This document shows, piece by piece, positions 8,588 to 18,704 of a DNA stretch of 64,000 bases. The notes under the pieces are model-generated. The model did no database searches. It was given only the letters and a program-made list of their open reading frames with translations, and was not told where the DNA came from. This DNA is from Bacteroidales bacterium. Its GTDB lineage: Bacteria; Bacteroidota; Bacteroidia; Bacteroidales; F082. The stretch lies in NCBI GenBank assembly GCA_017538795.1, contig JAFYIE010000075.1, positions 60,908-124,907 of the forward strand. The letters run 5' to 3'. Numbering within the stretch: position 1 is the stretch's first letter; each line of letters opens with the position of its first letter. Position numbers and translations under genes: made by a program.

Positions 8588-9169
8588 GTCTTCTTTCAAC
8601 TTTTTGGCGTTCTCGAATCGTATTGCATTGATTCCTACAGCTTTAGCACCTTCGACGTTTTTGATGTTATCGTCGATAAACAGACTTTCCTCAGCTTTGA
8701 GGCCGAAAGTGTTCAGCAATGTGTGGAAAATCTCAGGATTTGGCTTTAATTGCTTGACTTCTCCGGAAACAATAATCTTGTCGATGAGACTGAAGATACG
8801 ATACTTTTTCTGTACCGTAGGAAATGTCTCTGCCGACCAGTTTGTGAGACCATAAATAACAGGAAAACCATTGTCTTTCAACGACTTGATAAGATCATAC
8901 ATACCTGGTATTTCATCGCCCATAGTATCCATCCAGTTGGTCTGATAAAGCTTCAGCGGCTCTGCATACTTCGGAAACATGGCAGTGCGTTCCTTCACCG
9001 CCTGCTCAAAAGGCTTTCCGCCGTCCATCTCGGCATTCCATTCGGTATTGCACACATTCTCAATGAAATAGTTCGATTCCTCCATATCATTGAAATACTT
9101 ATCAAACAGATAGTGCGGATTCCAATCCACCAACACTCCACCAAAATCAAAGATTATATTCTTAATCAT
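8558..9169 (-). CDS. HAD superfamily (subfamily IA) phosphatase-like hydrolase
   Basis: A 203-residue HAD protein. Motif I is IIFDFGGVLVDWN, in which the second aspartate of DxD is replaced by glycine as in many YihX-like and haloacid-dehalogenase-like members. Motif II is GLTNWS, motif III is the lysine in QLKPNPEIF and motif IV is LFIDDNIKN. A helical cap domain lies at about residues 15-85. The substrate is unknown, probably a small phosphorylated metabolite. It begins 2 bp after miaA ends, so it is the last gene of a pcnB-like/miaA/HAD operon. It overlaps the convergent YgjP-like gene by 30 bp. Confidence 0.88.
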   Translation of the reverse strand: MIKNIIFDFGGVLVDWNPHYLFDKYFNDMEESNYFIENVCNTEWNAEMDGGKPFEQAVKERTAMFPKYAEPLKLYQTNWMDTMGDEIPGMYDLIKSLKDNGFPVIYGLTNWSAETFPTVQKKYRIFSLIDKIIVSGEVKQLKPNPEIFHTLLNTFGLKAEESLFIDDNIKNVEGAKAVGINAIRFENAKKLKEDLQKLQILLP

Positions 9170-9171
9170 AA

Positions 9172-10068
9172 TTATATCATCAAATTTTCAATAATTTCAT
9201 CAACCTCATCAATGGTAAACCACTGATAATCATTGTTTTTTCTTAACCATGTCATCTGCCGCTTCGCATATTGCCGCGTGTTGATCTTAATCTGCTCCAC
9301 AGCCTGTTCCAAAGTGCATTTTCCGTCGAGATAATCGAATAATTCTTTGTAACCTACTGTGTTTAAAGAGTTTAGATGCCGTTTCGGATACACAGACTTC
9401 ACTTCTTCAAGCAAACCTTGAGCCATCATCATGTCGACGCGCAGGTTAATGCGTTCAATGAGTTTGTCTCTGTCCCAAAGTATCGCCAGCTTCACTATGT
9501 CAAAATCGCGTTTCGCCACATTTCTCTGTCTGAAAGTGGAGTAGGGCTTGCCGGTTTGATAATAGACCTCCAACGCCCGCTGCAAACGACGCGGATTCTG
9601 CTTGTCGACAATCTGGAAATAGTCGTTGTCAACCTTCTCAACTTCCTTCTGCAAAGTCTCCAAACCGCCCTCCTCAAGCATCCTCGCAACCTTGGTTCTT
9701 ATCTCATCCGAAATATCCGGCATCTCATCCAATCCGTTGCACACAGCATCGATAAAAAGACCCGAACCACCGGTCATGATGGCTACATTTTTAGTCTTAA
9801 AGTATTCCTTTAGATAATTTAATACATCTCTATCATAATCAGCGACATCATATTTATCTTCAATGCTAAGATTATGAACGAAATGATGCTTCACTTGGGC
9901 CAATTCCTCTGCTGTAGGAGCGGCCGTTCCGATGGACAATTCCTTGTAAAATTGACGGCTGTCGGCGGATATGATTTCAGCATCAAAAGCCTTCGCGAGC
10001 TTTATCGCCGTCGCCGTTTTTCCCGACGCGGTAGGGCCAGCCAATACTATGAGATGCTTGTTTTCCAA
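9172..10068 (-). CDS. miaA: tRNA dimethylallyltransferase
   Basis: A 298-residue MiaA, which transfers a dimethylallyl group from DMAPP to N6 of A37 in tRNAs that read UNN codons. The P-loop is AGPTASGKT at about residues 10-18. The substrate-binding motif DSRQFYKE, the TGGSGLFIDAV segment and QNPRRLQRALEVY are all present. Its length is normal for the family. It sits 7 bp downstream of the tRNA nucleotidyltransferase gene, a common pairing of tRNA maturation functions. The start is the ATG at 10068. Confidence 0.97.
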   Translation of the reverse strand: MENKHLIVLAGPTASGKTATAIKLAKAFDAEIISADSRQFYKELSIGTAAPTAEELAQVKHHFVHNLSIEDKYDVADYDRDVLNYLKEYFKTKNVAIMTGGSGLFIDAVCNGLDEMPDISDEIRTKVARMLEEGGLETLQKEVEKVDNDYFQIVDKQNPRRLQRALEVYYQTGKPYSTFRQRNVAKRDFDIVKLAILWDRDKLIERINLRVDMMMAQGLLEEVKSVYPKRHLNSLNTVGYKELFDYLDGKCTLEQAVEQIKINTRQYAKRQMTWLRKNNDYQWFTIDEVDEIIENLMI

Positions 10069-10075
10069 AACCGAA

Positions 10076-11542
10076 TTATTTGACAGGAACAGGTCCGTTA
10101 GATTTGACTTCTACAGGCTCAGTGACCTCGCAAACAACCTTCAGACCGAGTTTTTCGCCTTCAGTTTTCATAAACTGATAGGCTTCCTCGAAGTTGTTGC
10201 CGATGATGCCGTCCAAAATGGCTTCACGGATGGCGGTTTTTATCACTCCGACCTCGCGACTCTCAGGAATACCAAAGGTTTTCATGATGACGGTGCCGTC
10301 GACAGGCGGCTGCCAGTTGCGCAAGTGGTCTTTCGCCTCAATCTCCTTCAACTTCCTTCTTACAATCTGGAAATTATTGTGGAAACGGGCTTTCTTCTCT
10401 TCGTTTTTCGATGTGATATCTGCGTCGCAAAGCGTCATCAGATCGTCGATGTCGTCGCCTGCGTCGAAGAGCAAACGCCTTACTGCTGAATCAGTTACGA
10501 TGTCTTGTGCCAGCACGATAGGGCGGAGGTGGAGGTAAACGAGCTTCTCCACATATTTCATCTTCTCGTTAAGCGGCAGCTTGAAGTTAGCAAAGATCTT
10601 ATGCACCATCTTCGAGCCTTTCACCTCGTGTCCGTGGAAGGTCCAGCCGGCATCTTTCTCAAATTTCTTGGTCAATGGCTTTGCAATATCATGCAAGACA
10701 GCAGCCCAGCGGAGCCATAAATCACCACCGCTAACAGCCACATTATCAAGCACTTCCAAGGTGTGATAGAAGTTGTCTTTATGTCCTTTGCCTTCCTGAA
10801 TTTCAACGCCTTTCAATGCCGCCATCTGTGGGAAAATCAATGGTAACAGTCCGCATTTGTCAAGGAGTTTGAAACCGATGCTCGGCACACTCGACATGAT
10901 GATTTTGTTCATCTCCTCGGTGACACGTTCCATCGATATTATCTTGATTCTCTGAGCGTTACGTCTGATTGCCTCGAACGATTCCGTCTCAATCATGAAA
11001 TGAAGCTGCGTCGCGAATCTGATGGCGCGCATCATTCTCAAAGGGTCGTCGGAATAGGTGATGTCGGGGTCTAAAGGTGTCCTGATGATCTTGTCTTCAA
11101 GGTCCTGAACTCCGTTGAATGGGTCGACGAGCTCGCCAAAGTCGTTCTCGTTCAATGAGATAGCCATGGCGTTGATGGTGAAGTCACGGCGGTTCTGGTC
11201 GTCTTCCAAAGTGCCGTTTTCGCACGTAGGCTTGCGGCTGTCTGCGGTATACGACTCTTTTCTGGCGCCCACAAACTCAATCTCATGGCCTGCCACGTTG
11301 ATCATCGCGGTGCCAAAGCGACCGTAATATTTCACGTGTTTCTTGCCTGGTAACAAGTCGGCGGTTTTCTTGGCTAACTCGATGCCGCTGCCGACCGTAA
11401 CCACATCAATATCATTGGATTGGCGATGCAGCAACAGGTCACGGACATAGCCGCCCACGATGTAGGAATCGAATCCCAACTCGCGCGACGCGGCGGTGAT
11501 TACCTTGAAAAAACGATTATCTATATTTTTTTGCAGATTCAT
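10076..11542 (-). CDS. CCA tRNA nucleotidyltransferase / poly(A) polymerase-like protein with HD domain
   Basis: A 488-residue class II nucleotidyltransferase. The head domain has VGGYVRDLLL and the metal-binding NDIDVVT, then RRDFTINAMA and the ribose/nucleobase-selecting DPLRMMRAIRFA. The middle carries an HD phosphohydrolase domain with LHDIAKPLTKK near residues 285-295. The enzyme adds or repairs the 3' CCA of tRNAs, or in some family members adds A tails; the two cannot be separated by eye. Bacteroidota usually have one such gene, which favours the CCA-adding role. It lies 2 bp downstream of clpC and 7 bp upstream of miaA. Confidence 0.92.
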   Translation of the reverse strand: MNLQKNIDNRFFKVITAASRELGFDSYIVGGYVRDLLLHRQSNDIDVVTVGSGIELAKKTADLLPGKKHVKYYGRFGTAMINVAGHEIEFVGARKESYTADSRKPTCENGTLEDDQNRRDFTINAMAISLNENDFGELVDPFNGVQDLEDKIIRTPLDPDITYSDDPLRMMRAIRFATQLHFMIETESFEAIRRNAQRIKIISMERVTEEMNKIIMSSVPSIGFKLLDKCGLLPLIFPQMAALKGVEIQEGKGHKDNFYHTLEVLDNVAVSGGDLWLRWAAVLHDIAKPLTKKFEKDAGWTFHGHEVKGSKMVHKIFANFKLPLNEKMKYVEKLVYLHLRPIVLAQDIVTDSAVRRLLFDAGDDIDDLMTLCDADITSKNEEKKARFHNNFQIVRRKLKEIEAKDHLRNWQPPVDGTVIMKTFGIPESREVGVIKTAIREAILDGIIGNNFEEAYQFMKTEGEKLGLKVVCEVTEPVEVKSNGPVPVK

Positions 11543-11544
11543 TA

Positions 11545-14097
11545 TTATTCCGCCGTTTGTACAGACGCGTCATGACACGTCTCTACCGTCATTTCATCTT
11601 TTTCAGAATCGTAATCAATCAAGATTTTGCTGCCTTTTTCAGGGTTCGATTTGATGATTTCCTCAGCCAAAACATCTTCCACATATTTCTGGATAGCACG
11701 CTTCAGCGGACGTGCGCCATATTGCTCGTCCCAGCCTTTCTCGACGATGAAATTGCGTGCTTTTTCCGTGAGTTCCAGCTCGTAGCCCATCTCTTTCGTG
11801 CGCTCCAACACCTTCTTCAGCTCGATGTTGATGATCTGGTTGATGTTTTCCTTGTTCAGCGACTCGAAAATCACCACCTCATCGATTCTGTTAAGAAATT
11901 CAGGGGCAAACGAGCGTTTTAAGGCGTTTTCAATCACAGCGCGCGAATACTTATCTTTCGAATCTTTCTTCGCCTGTGTGCCAAATCCAACGCCTTGTCC
12001 AAAATCCTTCAGCTGACGTGAGCCGATGTTCGACGTCATGATTATGATTGTATTCTTGAAATCGACTTTTCTGCCAAGAGAATCAGTGAGTTGACCGTCG
12101 TCTAACACCTGCAAAAGCAGATGGAACACATCCGGATGGGCTTTCTCGATTTCGTCCAAGAGAACGATAGAGTAGGGCTTTCTGCGAACTTTCTCAGTCA
12201 ACTGGCCGCCTTCTTCGTATCCGACATATCCTGGAGGCGCTCCCACGAGACGCGAGACAGCGAATTTCTCCATGTATTCGCTCATGTCGATACGAATCAA
12301 TGCATCCTCTGAATCAAAGAGATACTTGGCTAAAACCTTTGCTAAATATGTCTTTCCGACGCCGGTAGGACCGAGGAAAATGAAGCTTCCGATCGGTCGG
12401 TTCGGGTCTTTCAAACCTGCGCGGTTTCTTCTGATGGCCTTCACCACGTTCTTAATCGCCTCATCCTGACCGATGACGGTGCCGGCGAGCTCTGTCTCCA
12501 TGCTCATCAGGCGGTCGCCTTCGTTTTGTGCGATGCGCTGAACCGGAACGCCGGTCATCATCGCAACGACCTCCGCTACGTTCTGCTCTGTAACGGTCTC
12601 ACGATGGCTGTCTGTCTCGTTATCCCAAGCTTTCTTGGCATTTTCGAGCTTTTCAACCAGCGATTTTTCTTCGTCACGGTATTTGCCTGCATCTTCGAAA
12701 CGCTGTTCTTTTATAGCAATTTTCTTCTGCTGACGGATTTCCTCAACTTGTTTCTCCATCTCTACGATCTCTGTCGGGACGTGGATGTTGCCGATATGCA
12801 CTCTCGCGCCGGCTTCGTCCAATGCGTCGATAGCCTTATCCGGCAGATGACGATCAGAAATATAGCGGTTTGTGAGTTTCACGCAAGCCTCGATGGCATC
12901 GTCTGAATATCTCACCAAATGATGGTCTTCATAACGACCTTTTATGTTGTTCAGAATCTGAACTGTCTCCTCAGGAGTGGTCGGTTCCACCAGTATTTTC
13001 TGGAATCTACGCTCCAAAGCGCCGTCTTTTTCAATGTATTGGCGATATTCATCCAAAGTTGTAGCTCCAATGCACTGCAGCTCGCCACGTGCCAATGCCG
13101 GCTTGAACATATTCGAGGCATCAAGCGATCCGTTAGCGTTGCCTGCGCCAATGATATTATGAATCTCATCGATGAAGATGATGATGTCCGGATTTTTCTC
13201 TAACTCATTGAGAATCGACTTCATACGTTCCTCAAACTGTCCTCTGTACTTCGTTCCGGCGACCACCGAACCGAGATCCAAAACAATAATTCGTTTGTTG
13301 TAAAGCGTACGCGACACTTTATGCTCGATGATACGTTGTGCGAGTCCTTCCACAATCGCCGATTTACCAACGCCCGGCTCGCCAATGAGAATAGGATTGT
13401 TCTTCTTTCTGCGGCTCAAAACCTGCGCAATGCGTTCAAGTTCTGTCTCACGGCCGACGATAGGGTCGAGGCGACCTTCCTCAGCAGCCTTCGTCAAATC
13501 ACGTCCGAAGCTGTCAAGAACAGGTGTCGCTGACTTTGAATTTTTTTTATTCTGTTGTTTATCAGTAGTTTGCGCTGGAGCCTCATCTTCTTCATCCTCA
13601 TCCTGGAACACGTTGGTCGGCTCCGCAACCATATCTTCATTATTACTTCTCGCCGGATAATTCGGCATCAATTTCTCCACTTCTTTCTTGTATTTGTTAA
13701 ACGTAATACCTTCATATTCAAGACGTTGCGACACGATATTATTGTCATCGTGAAGTATCGCAAGCATAAGGTGTTCCGACGCGACCTGTTCGCTGTTGAA
13801 GTCCTTCGCCACGATATACGTGAATTTCAGCGCGCGTTCCGCTTGCTTGGTCAAAGGGAGGTTGTCGGTATTCCCGAGAACGGTGCTATTTGTCTTGATC
13901 GACGCCTCAAGTTTTTGTCTAAACGCCTCAATATCAAGCTCTAAATTCCTCAAAATCTGCACAGCGTTACTGTCTGTGTCGTCCACAATGCCAAGGAAAA
14001 TATGCTCCAATCCGATGTACGCATTACCCATCTTCACAGCCTCCTCGCGACTGTGCTGCATGATATCTTGTACCCTTGGTGAAAATTTCTGATCCAT
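11545..14097 (-). CDS. clpC: ATP-dependent Clp protease ATP-binding subunit ClpC
   Basis: An 850-residue class I Clp/Hsp100 unfoldase. Two Clp-N repeats span about residues 1-145. An acidic and asparagine/glutamine-rich linker at 150-190 is longer than usual. AAA-1 follows with Walker A GEPGVGKS at 239-246, then a UVR-type coiled coil ([12 protein letters not shown] near 470) that identifies ClpC rather than ClpA. AAA-2 carries GPTGVGKT and the pore loop GYVGYEEGG. It forms hexamers that feed substrates to ClpP. It is the first gene of the operon with the CCA enzyme, miaA and HAD gene, and is divergent from gyrA. Confidence 0.96.
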   Translation of the reverse strand: MDQKFSPRVQDIMQHSREEAVKMGNAYIGLEHIFLGIVDDTDSNAVQILRNLELDIEAFRQKLEASIKTNSTVLGNTDNLPLTKQAERALKFTYIVAKDFNSEQVASEHLMLAILHDDNNIVSQRLEYEGITFNKYKKEVEKLMPNYPARSNNEDMVAEPTNVFQDEDEEDEAPAQTTDKQQNKKNSKSATPVLDSFGRDLTKAAEEGRLDPIVGRETELERIAQVLSRRKKNNPILIGEPGVGKSAIVEGLAQRIIEHKVSRTLYNKRIIVLDLGSVVAGTKYRGQFEERMKSILNELEKNPDIIIFIDEIHNIIGAGNANGSLDASNMFKPALARGELQCIGATTLDEYRQYIEKDGALERRFQKILVEPTTPEETVQILNNIKGRYEDHHLVRYSDDAIEACVKLTNRYISDRHLPDKAIDALDEAGARVHIGNIHVPTEIVEMEKQVEEIRQQKKIAIKEQRFEDAGKYRDEEKSLVEKLENAKKAWDNETDSHRETVTEQNVAEVVAMMTGVPVQRIAQNEGDRLMSMETELAGTVIGQDEAIKNVVKAIRRNRAGLKDPNRPIGSFIFLGPTGVGKTYLAKVLAKYLFDSEDALIRIDMSEYMEKFAVSRLVGAPPGYVGYEEGGQLTEKVRRKPYSIVLLDEIEKAHPDVFHLLLQVLDDGQLTDSLGRKVDFKNTIIIMTSNIGSRQLKDFGQGVGFGTQAKKDSKDKYSRAVIENALKRSFAPEFLNRIDEVVIFESLNKENINQIINIELKKVLERTKEMGYELELTEKARNFIVEKGWDEQYGARPLKRAIQKYVEDVLAEEIIKSNPEKGSKILIDYDSEKDEMTVETCHDASVQTAE

Positions 14098-14117
14098 CTT
14101 GTAAAAATTTCAAACTG

Positions 14118-14125
14118 CAAAAATA
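14118..14125 (-). promoter_or_regulatory. -7 box TATTTTTG for clpC operon
   Basis: Read on the minus strand, TATTTTTG matches TAnnTTTG and lies 20 bp before the clpC start codon. The upstream spacer is very AT-rich and a -33 element is not clear. Confidence 0.6.
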
Positions 14126-14203
14126 CAAATAAAATGTTAAAATATTGTTAAAAAAGTGTTTAAAAATTTTAAATAAAAGTGTTTCCAATTCAAAAAAAAT
14201 CCG

Positions 14204-14211
14204 TATTTTTG
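14204..14211 (+). promoter_or_regulatory. -7 box TATTTTTG for gyrA
   Basis: An exact TAnnTTTG match 40 bp before the gyrA ATG, divergent from the clpC promoter. A weak GTTTCC near 14180 may serve as the -33 element. Confidence 0.6.
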
Positions 14212-14251
14212 TCAATTATTTTTTGGATTATAAAAATTAAAGAAAAGATAC

Positions 14252-16822
14252 ATGGAAGAACAGTTAGAAGGTGAAAAACTTGAAGGCGAAAGAATTGTCC
14301 CGATAGGCATTGAGGATCACATGAAAACGAGTTACATCGACTACTCTATGTCGGTTATCGTCGCTCGTGCTTTGCCTGATGTCAGAGACGGCTTGAAACC
14401 TGTACACCGCCGCATCCTTTATGGAATGATGGACATGGGCGTGCTCTCAAACCGCCCGTATAAGAAATCAGCAAAGGTCGTCGGCGAAGTTTTAGGAAAA
14501 TACCACCCACATGGTGACTCGTCAGTGTATGACGCCATGGTGCGTCTGGCTCAAGACTGGAGCATGCGTTATCCTCTCATCGACGGTCAGGGTAACTTCG
14601 GCTCAATGGACGCCGACCCGCCGGCGGCAATGCGTTACACCGAGGCTCGTCTGAGAAAGATAGCCGAAGAGATGCTTGCCGACCTCGACAAGGACACTGT
14701 CGATTTTATGAACAACTACGATGACTCCGAACAGGAACCGACCGTGCTGCCGTCACTCATCCCGAACCTCTTGGTGAACGGAGCCAGCGGTATCGCTGTG
14801 GGTATGGCGACAAACATGCCGCCTCATAACCTCAGCGAGGTGGTCGACGGAATCATTGCTTATATCGACAACAACGACATCACTGTCAGCGAGTTGATGG
14901 AGTATATCAAGGCTCCTGACTTCCCGACAGGCGGTATCATCTACGGCTACGAAGGCGTGAAAGACGCTTTCGAGACTGGCCGCGGACGTATCGTTTTGCG
15001 TGCAAACACTACAATTGAAGAGCATAACGGACACGAGCGTATCATCGCCACATCGGTGCCTTATCAGACCAACAAGGCTGATATGATCAAACGTACCGCC
15101 GACCTCATCGGAGAGAAGAAACTCGACGGCATCGCTGACATCCGCGACGAATCCGACCGTAACGGTCTCCGCATCGTTTACGATTTGAAACGTGATGCCG
15201 TGTCAAGCGTGGTGTTGAACAAATTGTTCCAGATGACAGGCCTCCAGAGCTCATTCAGCGTTAACAACGTGTGCTTGGTGAACGGTCGTCCTCACACATT
15301 GAACCTCAAGCAGTTGATTCAATATTATGTCGAGCACCGTCATCAGTGCGTGGTGCGGCGTACACAGCACGACCTTCGTGAGGCTGAGAAACGCGCTCAT
15401 ATCTTGGAAGGTCTCGCTCGCGCCATCGACATCGTCGACCAGATCATCGCTACAATCCGTGCTTGTAAAGGCGGCTCACAGGAAGCTAAACAGGCTTTGA
15501 TGGATCAATACGGCTTCGACGACCCGCAGGCTGCAGCAATCGTGGCTTATCGTTTAGGTCAGTTGGCAGGCCTCGAGATCAAGAAAATCATGGATGAACT
15601 CGACGAGCTTCACAAACTCATTGCTCATCTCAAGGAAATCCTCGCTGATCCGAAACTGCAGTTCGAAATCATCAAGAACGAGCTTCGTTATGTCAAGGAA
15701 AAATACGGTGACGAGCGTAAGAGCATCATCGAGCGTACGGCTGAAGACTTCAAGATGGAAGACATCATCGCCGACGACGCCGTGGTTGTGACAATATCTC
15801 ACCTTAATTATATTAAACGCACCAACCTGACGGAATACCGCCGCCAGAGCAGGGGAGGCAAGGGCTCGAAAGGCTCCGACGCACGCGACGAAGACTTCAT
15901 CGAACAGATCTTCGTGGCGACGAACCATAACTACATGCTGTTCTTCACTGAGAAAGGCAAGTGTTACTGGCTCCGCGTGTTCGAAATCCCTGAAGGCACC
16001 AAGGCAAGCAAGGGTAGAGCTATCCAGAACCTCATCCACCTCGATCCGGATGACAACGTCAAGGCATACATCAACTTGACGAATATGACACCTGAATTCT
16101 GCGAGAGCCATTATCTGACACTCATCACAAAGAAGGGTATCATCAAGAAGACCACGATGGAGGCTTACTCACGTCCACGCGCTACAGGTATCATCGCTCT
16201 CGGCATCCGCGAAGGCGACGAGCTCCTCGAAGCCAAGATGACAAGCGGCAACAGCGAGATTTTGATCGCGCTGAAGTCGGGTAGAGCCATCAGATTCCCA
16301 GAAAAGACCGTGCGTCCAATGGGTAGAACCGCATCAGGTGTGCGCGCTATCACCGTTGACGACGAAAACGACGAAGTTGTCGGCATGATCTGCATCGACG
16401 ACCCACAAACCAACGTGCTCGTGGTGTCCGAGAAGGGCTACGGAAAACGTTCCGACCTCGAGGAATACCGTATCACTAACCGTGGTGGTAAGGGCGTCAA
16501 GACAATGAACATCACAGAAAAGACCGGTCAGCTGGTCGCAATAAAAGATGTGGTCGACGGCGATGACCTCATGATCATCAACAAGTCAGGTATCCTCATC
16601 CGTATAGCCGTTGATACTCTGAGAGTTATGGGTCGTGCAACACAAGGTGTGCGCCTCATCAACCTCCGCGACAACGACGAGATCGCAGCTGTCACAAAAG
16701 TAAAGGCTGAAGACATCGAGGAAGAGGAAGAATTCGATGAAAACGCCGAGAACGTTGAAAACGAAGGCAATAACGAAAATGCAGAGAACGTTAACAACAC
16801 AGAAAATCAACAGGAAGTTTAA
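14252..16822 (+). CDS. gyrA: DNA gyrase subunit A
   Basis: An 856-residue GyrA, the DNA breakage-reunion subunit that works with GyrB to introduce negative supercoils. The winged-helix active site includes the catalytic tyrosine Y129 in [10 protein letters not shown]. The quinolone-pocket segment is [10 protein letters not shown], with S90 and D94 at the positions of E. coli S83 and D87, so no common resistance change is seen. The C-terminal beta-pinwheel follows from about residue 520 and contains a GyrA-box-like QSRGGKG. The tail after residue 820 is acidic and asparagine-rich, longer than in many relatives. It has its own promoter and is followed by a TPR gene after 19 bp. Confidence 0.98.
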   Translation: MEEQLEGEKLEGERIVPIGIEDHMKTSYIDYSMSVIVARALPDVRDGLKPVHRRILYGMMDMGVLSNRPYKKSAKVVGEVLGKYHPHGDSSVYDAMVRLAQDWSMRYPLIDGQGNFGSMDADPPAAMRYTEARLRKIAEEMLADLDKDTVDFMNNYDDSEQEPTVLPSLIPNLLVNGASGIAVGMATNMPPHNLSEVVDGIIAYIDNNDITVSELMEYIKAPDFPTGGIIYGYEGVKDAFETGRGRIVLRANTTIEEHNGHERIIATSVPYQTNKADMIKRTADLIGEKKLDGIADIRDESDRNGLRIVYDLKRDAVSSVVLNKLFQMTGLQSSFSVNNVCLVNGRPHTLNLKQLIQYYVEHRHQCVVRRTQHDLREAEKRAHILEGLARAIDIVDQIIATIRACKGGSQEAKQALMDQYGFDDPQAAAIVAYRLGQLAGLEIKKIMDELDELHKLIAHLKEILADPKLQFEIIKNELRYVKEKYGDERKSIIERTAEDFKMEDIIADDAVVVTISHLNYIKRTNLTEYRRQSRGGKGSKGSDARDEDFIEQIFVATNHNYMLFFTEKGKCYWLRVFEIPEGTKASKGRAIQNLIHLDPDDNVKAYINLTNMTPEFCESHYLTLITKKGIIKKTTMEAYSRPRATGIIALGIREGDELLEAKMTSGNSEILIALKSGRAIRFPEKTVRPMGRTASGVRAITVDDENDEVVGMICIDDPQTNVLVVSEKGYGKRSDLEEYRITNRGGKGVKTMNITEKTGQLVAIKDVVDGDDLMIINKSGILIRIAVDTLRVMGRATQGVRLINLRDNDEIAAVTKVKAEDIEEEEEFDENAENVENEGNNENAENVNNTENQQEV

Positions 16823-16841
16823 CTAAAAAATCTAATAAAAA

Positions 16842-18083
16842 ATGAAGAAAGTCGTATTAACTTTAGTCTTAGCAATTTTAGGACAATTCGCCATTGCTCA
16901 AAACATGCAGGTGCAAAACGCTTTTAACAAGCAGAAGGAAGCACAGCAATACATTGATCAAGCCGAAGGTCTGAAGACTCAGAACAAGGCTGAAAAAGCA
17001 GCGAAACAGATGCAAAACGCCAAGCTTACAATTCAGAAAGCAAAGGAAGCCATCGATATTGCATCACAGAACGAATCAACCATGAACCAGGCTAAAACAT
17101 GGCACTATTATGCAGTTATTTACTACAAAATCGGTGCTTATCCTGAGTTTATCGACCTCGACCATGACGCTTTTGTAAAGACTTTGGACGCATTCGTGAA
17201 GATCCAGAATCTCGACCAAGACTATTACAACAGAAATCGTGGTGAATTTCAGCAGTATGCAGCCAATATCGGCGCCCGTTACTATGACCTCGGCGCAAAC
17301 AGCTACAATGAAGGCAATTTTGAGGAAGCTTACATCAACTTCAAGAAAGCTTACGACGCAACAGCTATCGTGGGCGGCAAAGACAACAGCGCATTGCTCA
17401 ACGCAGCTCTCAGCGCAATGAAAGTTGAAAGATATGACGAAAGCGTCGCGATGTTCGAAATCCTTATCGCAAACGGTCTTGAAGAACCAACAGTTTACTC
17501 AAACATGGCAGCTGCTTACCGTGCAGCTGGCAACAATGACAAGATGCTCGAAACCATCCTGATCGCAAGAGAGAAATTCCCGGAAGATGAGAACGTCATG
17601 AACGAAATGATCAACGCTTATCTGACACTTCACAGAGAAGACGAAATCATCGACCAGATCAGAGAGATGGCAGTGGCAAACCCACAACAGCCGATCTATT
17701 ATTTCATCCTTGGTACAATCTACGGCAACAAAGAATCAAAGCTTTACAACATCGAAGCATCTCTTGAAGCTTACAACAAAGCTATCGAAGAAAACGACAA
17801 ATACGCTGACGCATACTACAACGCAGGCGCTTTGCTGATCGAAAAAGCTTCTGAAATCTATGAGGCAGCCAACGCAAAAGATCCAAGCGAGTATTCAAAC
17901 TTCAACGCATATCTTAAAGCTACAAACGAAATGATGGACGAAGCAAAGAGCTACGACGAAAGAGCTTTACCATACGTTGAAAAAACTTACGAATTACTTC
18001 CAAATGATCCTGCAGTGAAACAGGCATTGAAAGGCATCTATGCACGCCTCAAGATGACCGACAAAGCTCAGGCTCTTGACTAA
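16842..18083 (+). CDS. secreted tetratricopeptide repeat protein
   Basis: A 413-residue protein with an N-terminal signal peptide (hydrophobic stretch LTLVLAILGQFAIAQ, cleavage near residue 19). TPR-like helical repeats fill the rest, with recognisable units such as YFILGTIYGNK and DAYYNAGALLIEKA. Such proteins act as periplasmic scaffolds; the partner is unknown. Lysine- and alanine-rich helices near residues 25-75 may form a coiled coil. It lies 19 bp after gyrA and may be cotranscribed; a strong terminator follows it. Confidence 0.88.
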   Translation: MKKVVLTLVLAILGQFAIAQNMQVQNAFNKQKEAQQYIDQAEGLKTQNKAEKAAKQMQNAKLTIQKAKEAIDIASQNESTMNQAKTWHYYAVIYYKIGAYPEFIDLDHDAFVKTLDAFVKIQNLDQDYYNRNRGEFQQYAANIGARYYDLGANSYNEGNFEEAYINFKKAYDATAIVGGKDNSALLNAALSAMKVERYDESVAMFEILIANGLEEPTVYSNMAAAYRAAGNNDKMLETILIAREKFPEDENVMNEMINAYLTLHREDEIIDQIREMAVANPQQPIYYFILGTIYGNKESKLYNIEASLEAYNKAIEENDKYADAYYNAGALLIEKASEIYEAANAKDPSEYSNFNAYLKATNEMMDEAKSYDERALPYVEKTYELLPNDPAVKQALKGIYARLKMTDKAQALD

Positions 18084-18091
18084 AAACTTTT

Positions 18092-18121
18092 GGTGGAGTT
18101 TAACCGCTCCACCCTTTTTTT
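18092..18121 (+). terminator. intrinsic terminator after the TPR gene
   Basis: A perfect 7-bp GC-rich stem GGTGGAG/CTCCACC with an 8-nt loop is followed directly by a C and a run of seven Ts, 8 bp after the stop codon. A second AT-rich hairpin, ACATTAT/ATAATGT at 18127-18145, lies just beyond. Confidence 0.9.
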
Positions 18122-18269
18122 AAAACACATTATTTAACATAATGTATATTATTTTTCAAAAGGGGTTTTTAAAAAAAAGGTTATTATCATTAATTTTTTA
18201 GCAATATTTCTTTATTTCGAAACTTCAGTTAAAAATTGTTAAAAATAAAAATCATTGTGAATTTTTTAA

Positions 18270-18277
18270 TAAATTTG
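18270..18277 (+). promoter_or_regulatory. -7 box TAAATTTG for DUF3127 gene
   Basis: An exact TAnnTTTG match, 28 bp before the ATG at 18306, after the terminator of the preceding operon. The about 120 bp between are AT-rich without other recognisable features. Confidence 0.6.
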
Positions 18278-18305
18278 CAGTCAGAAAATAAAAAGAAATA
18301 AATAT

Positions 18306-18695
18306 ATGGAAATCGTTGGAAAAGTTGTACAGTTAGGTACTTTGACCGAAGGAAACTCTCCTCGCGGCCCTTGGAAAAAACAAGAATTGATTATCGAAAC
18401 AGTTGAACAATATCCCAAGAAAATCTGTTTGATGTGCTGGAACGAACGCGTCAACGATATCAACAGCTTCTTCGTAGGCCAAACAATCAAGGCTCAGATC
18501 AGCATAGAATCGCGTGAATTCAACGGCAAATGGTATACCGACGTTAGAGCGTTCAGATTCGACCAGGAACAGCCTACAGCGCAGCCTGCGGCACAGCCGA
18601 TGAACCAGATGCCTCCACAGATGCCACAGCAGCCATTGCCACCGATGAACGAGGAATATTTCGCCTCGGACAACGGCGACGATCTGCCATTCTAA
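18306..18695 (+). CDS. DUF3127 OB-fold protein with SSB-like acidic tail
   Basis: A 129-residue protein. Residues 1-85 are a DUF3127 domain, an OB-like fold common in Bacteroidota (MEIVGKVVQLG, PWKKQELIIET, WYTDVRAFRF). Residues 88-120 form a glutamine-, proline- and methionine-rich linker. The last residues, NGDDLPF, closely match the acidic tip of single-stranded DNA-binding protein (DDDIPF), which in SSB recruits repair and replication partners. The domain plus linker plus tip layout strongly suggests an SSB-like or nucleic-acid-binding role, but this is inferred. It converges on the DUF4831 gene. Confidence 0.88.
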   Translation: MEIVGKVVQLGTLTEGNSPRGPWKKQELIIETVEQYPKKICLMCWNERVNDINSFFVGQTIKAQISIESREFNGKWYTDVRAFRFDQEQPTAQPAAQPMNQMPPQMPQQPLPPMNEEYFASDNGDDLPF

Positions 18696-18704
18696 AATGT
18701 TAAC

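Noticed and set aside
15554-16111. A 185-codon open frame antisense to gyrA
   Set aside because: Mirror of the gyrA coiled-coil region; no independent evidence of a gene.
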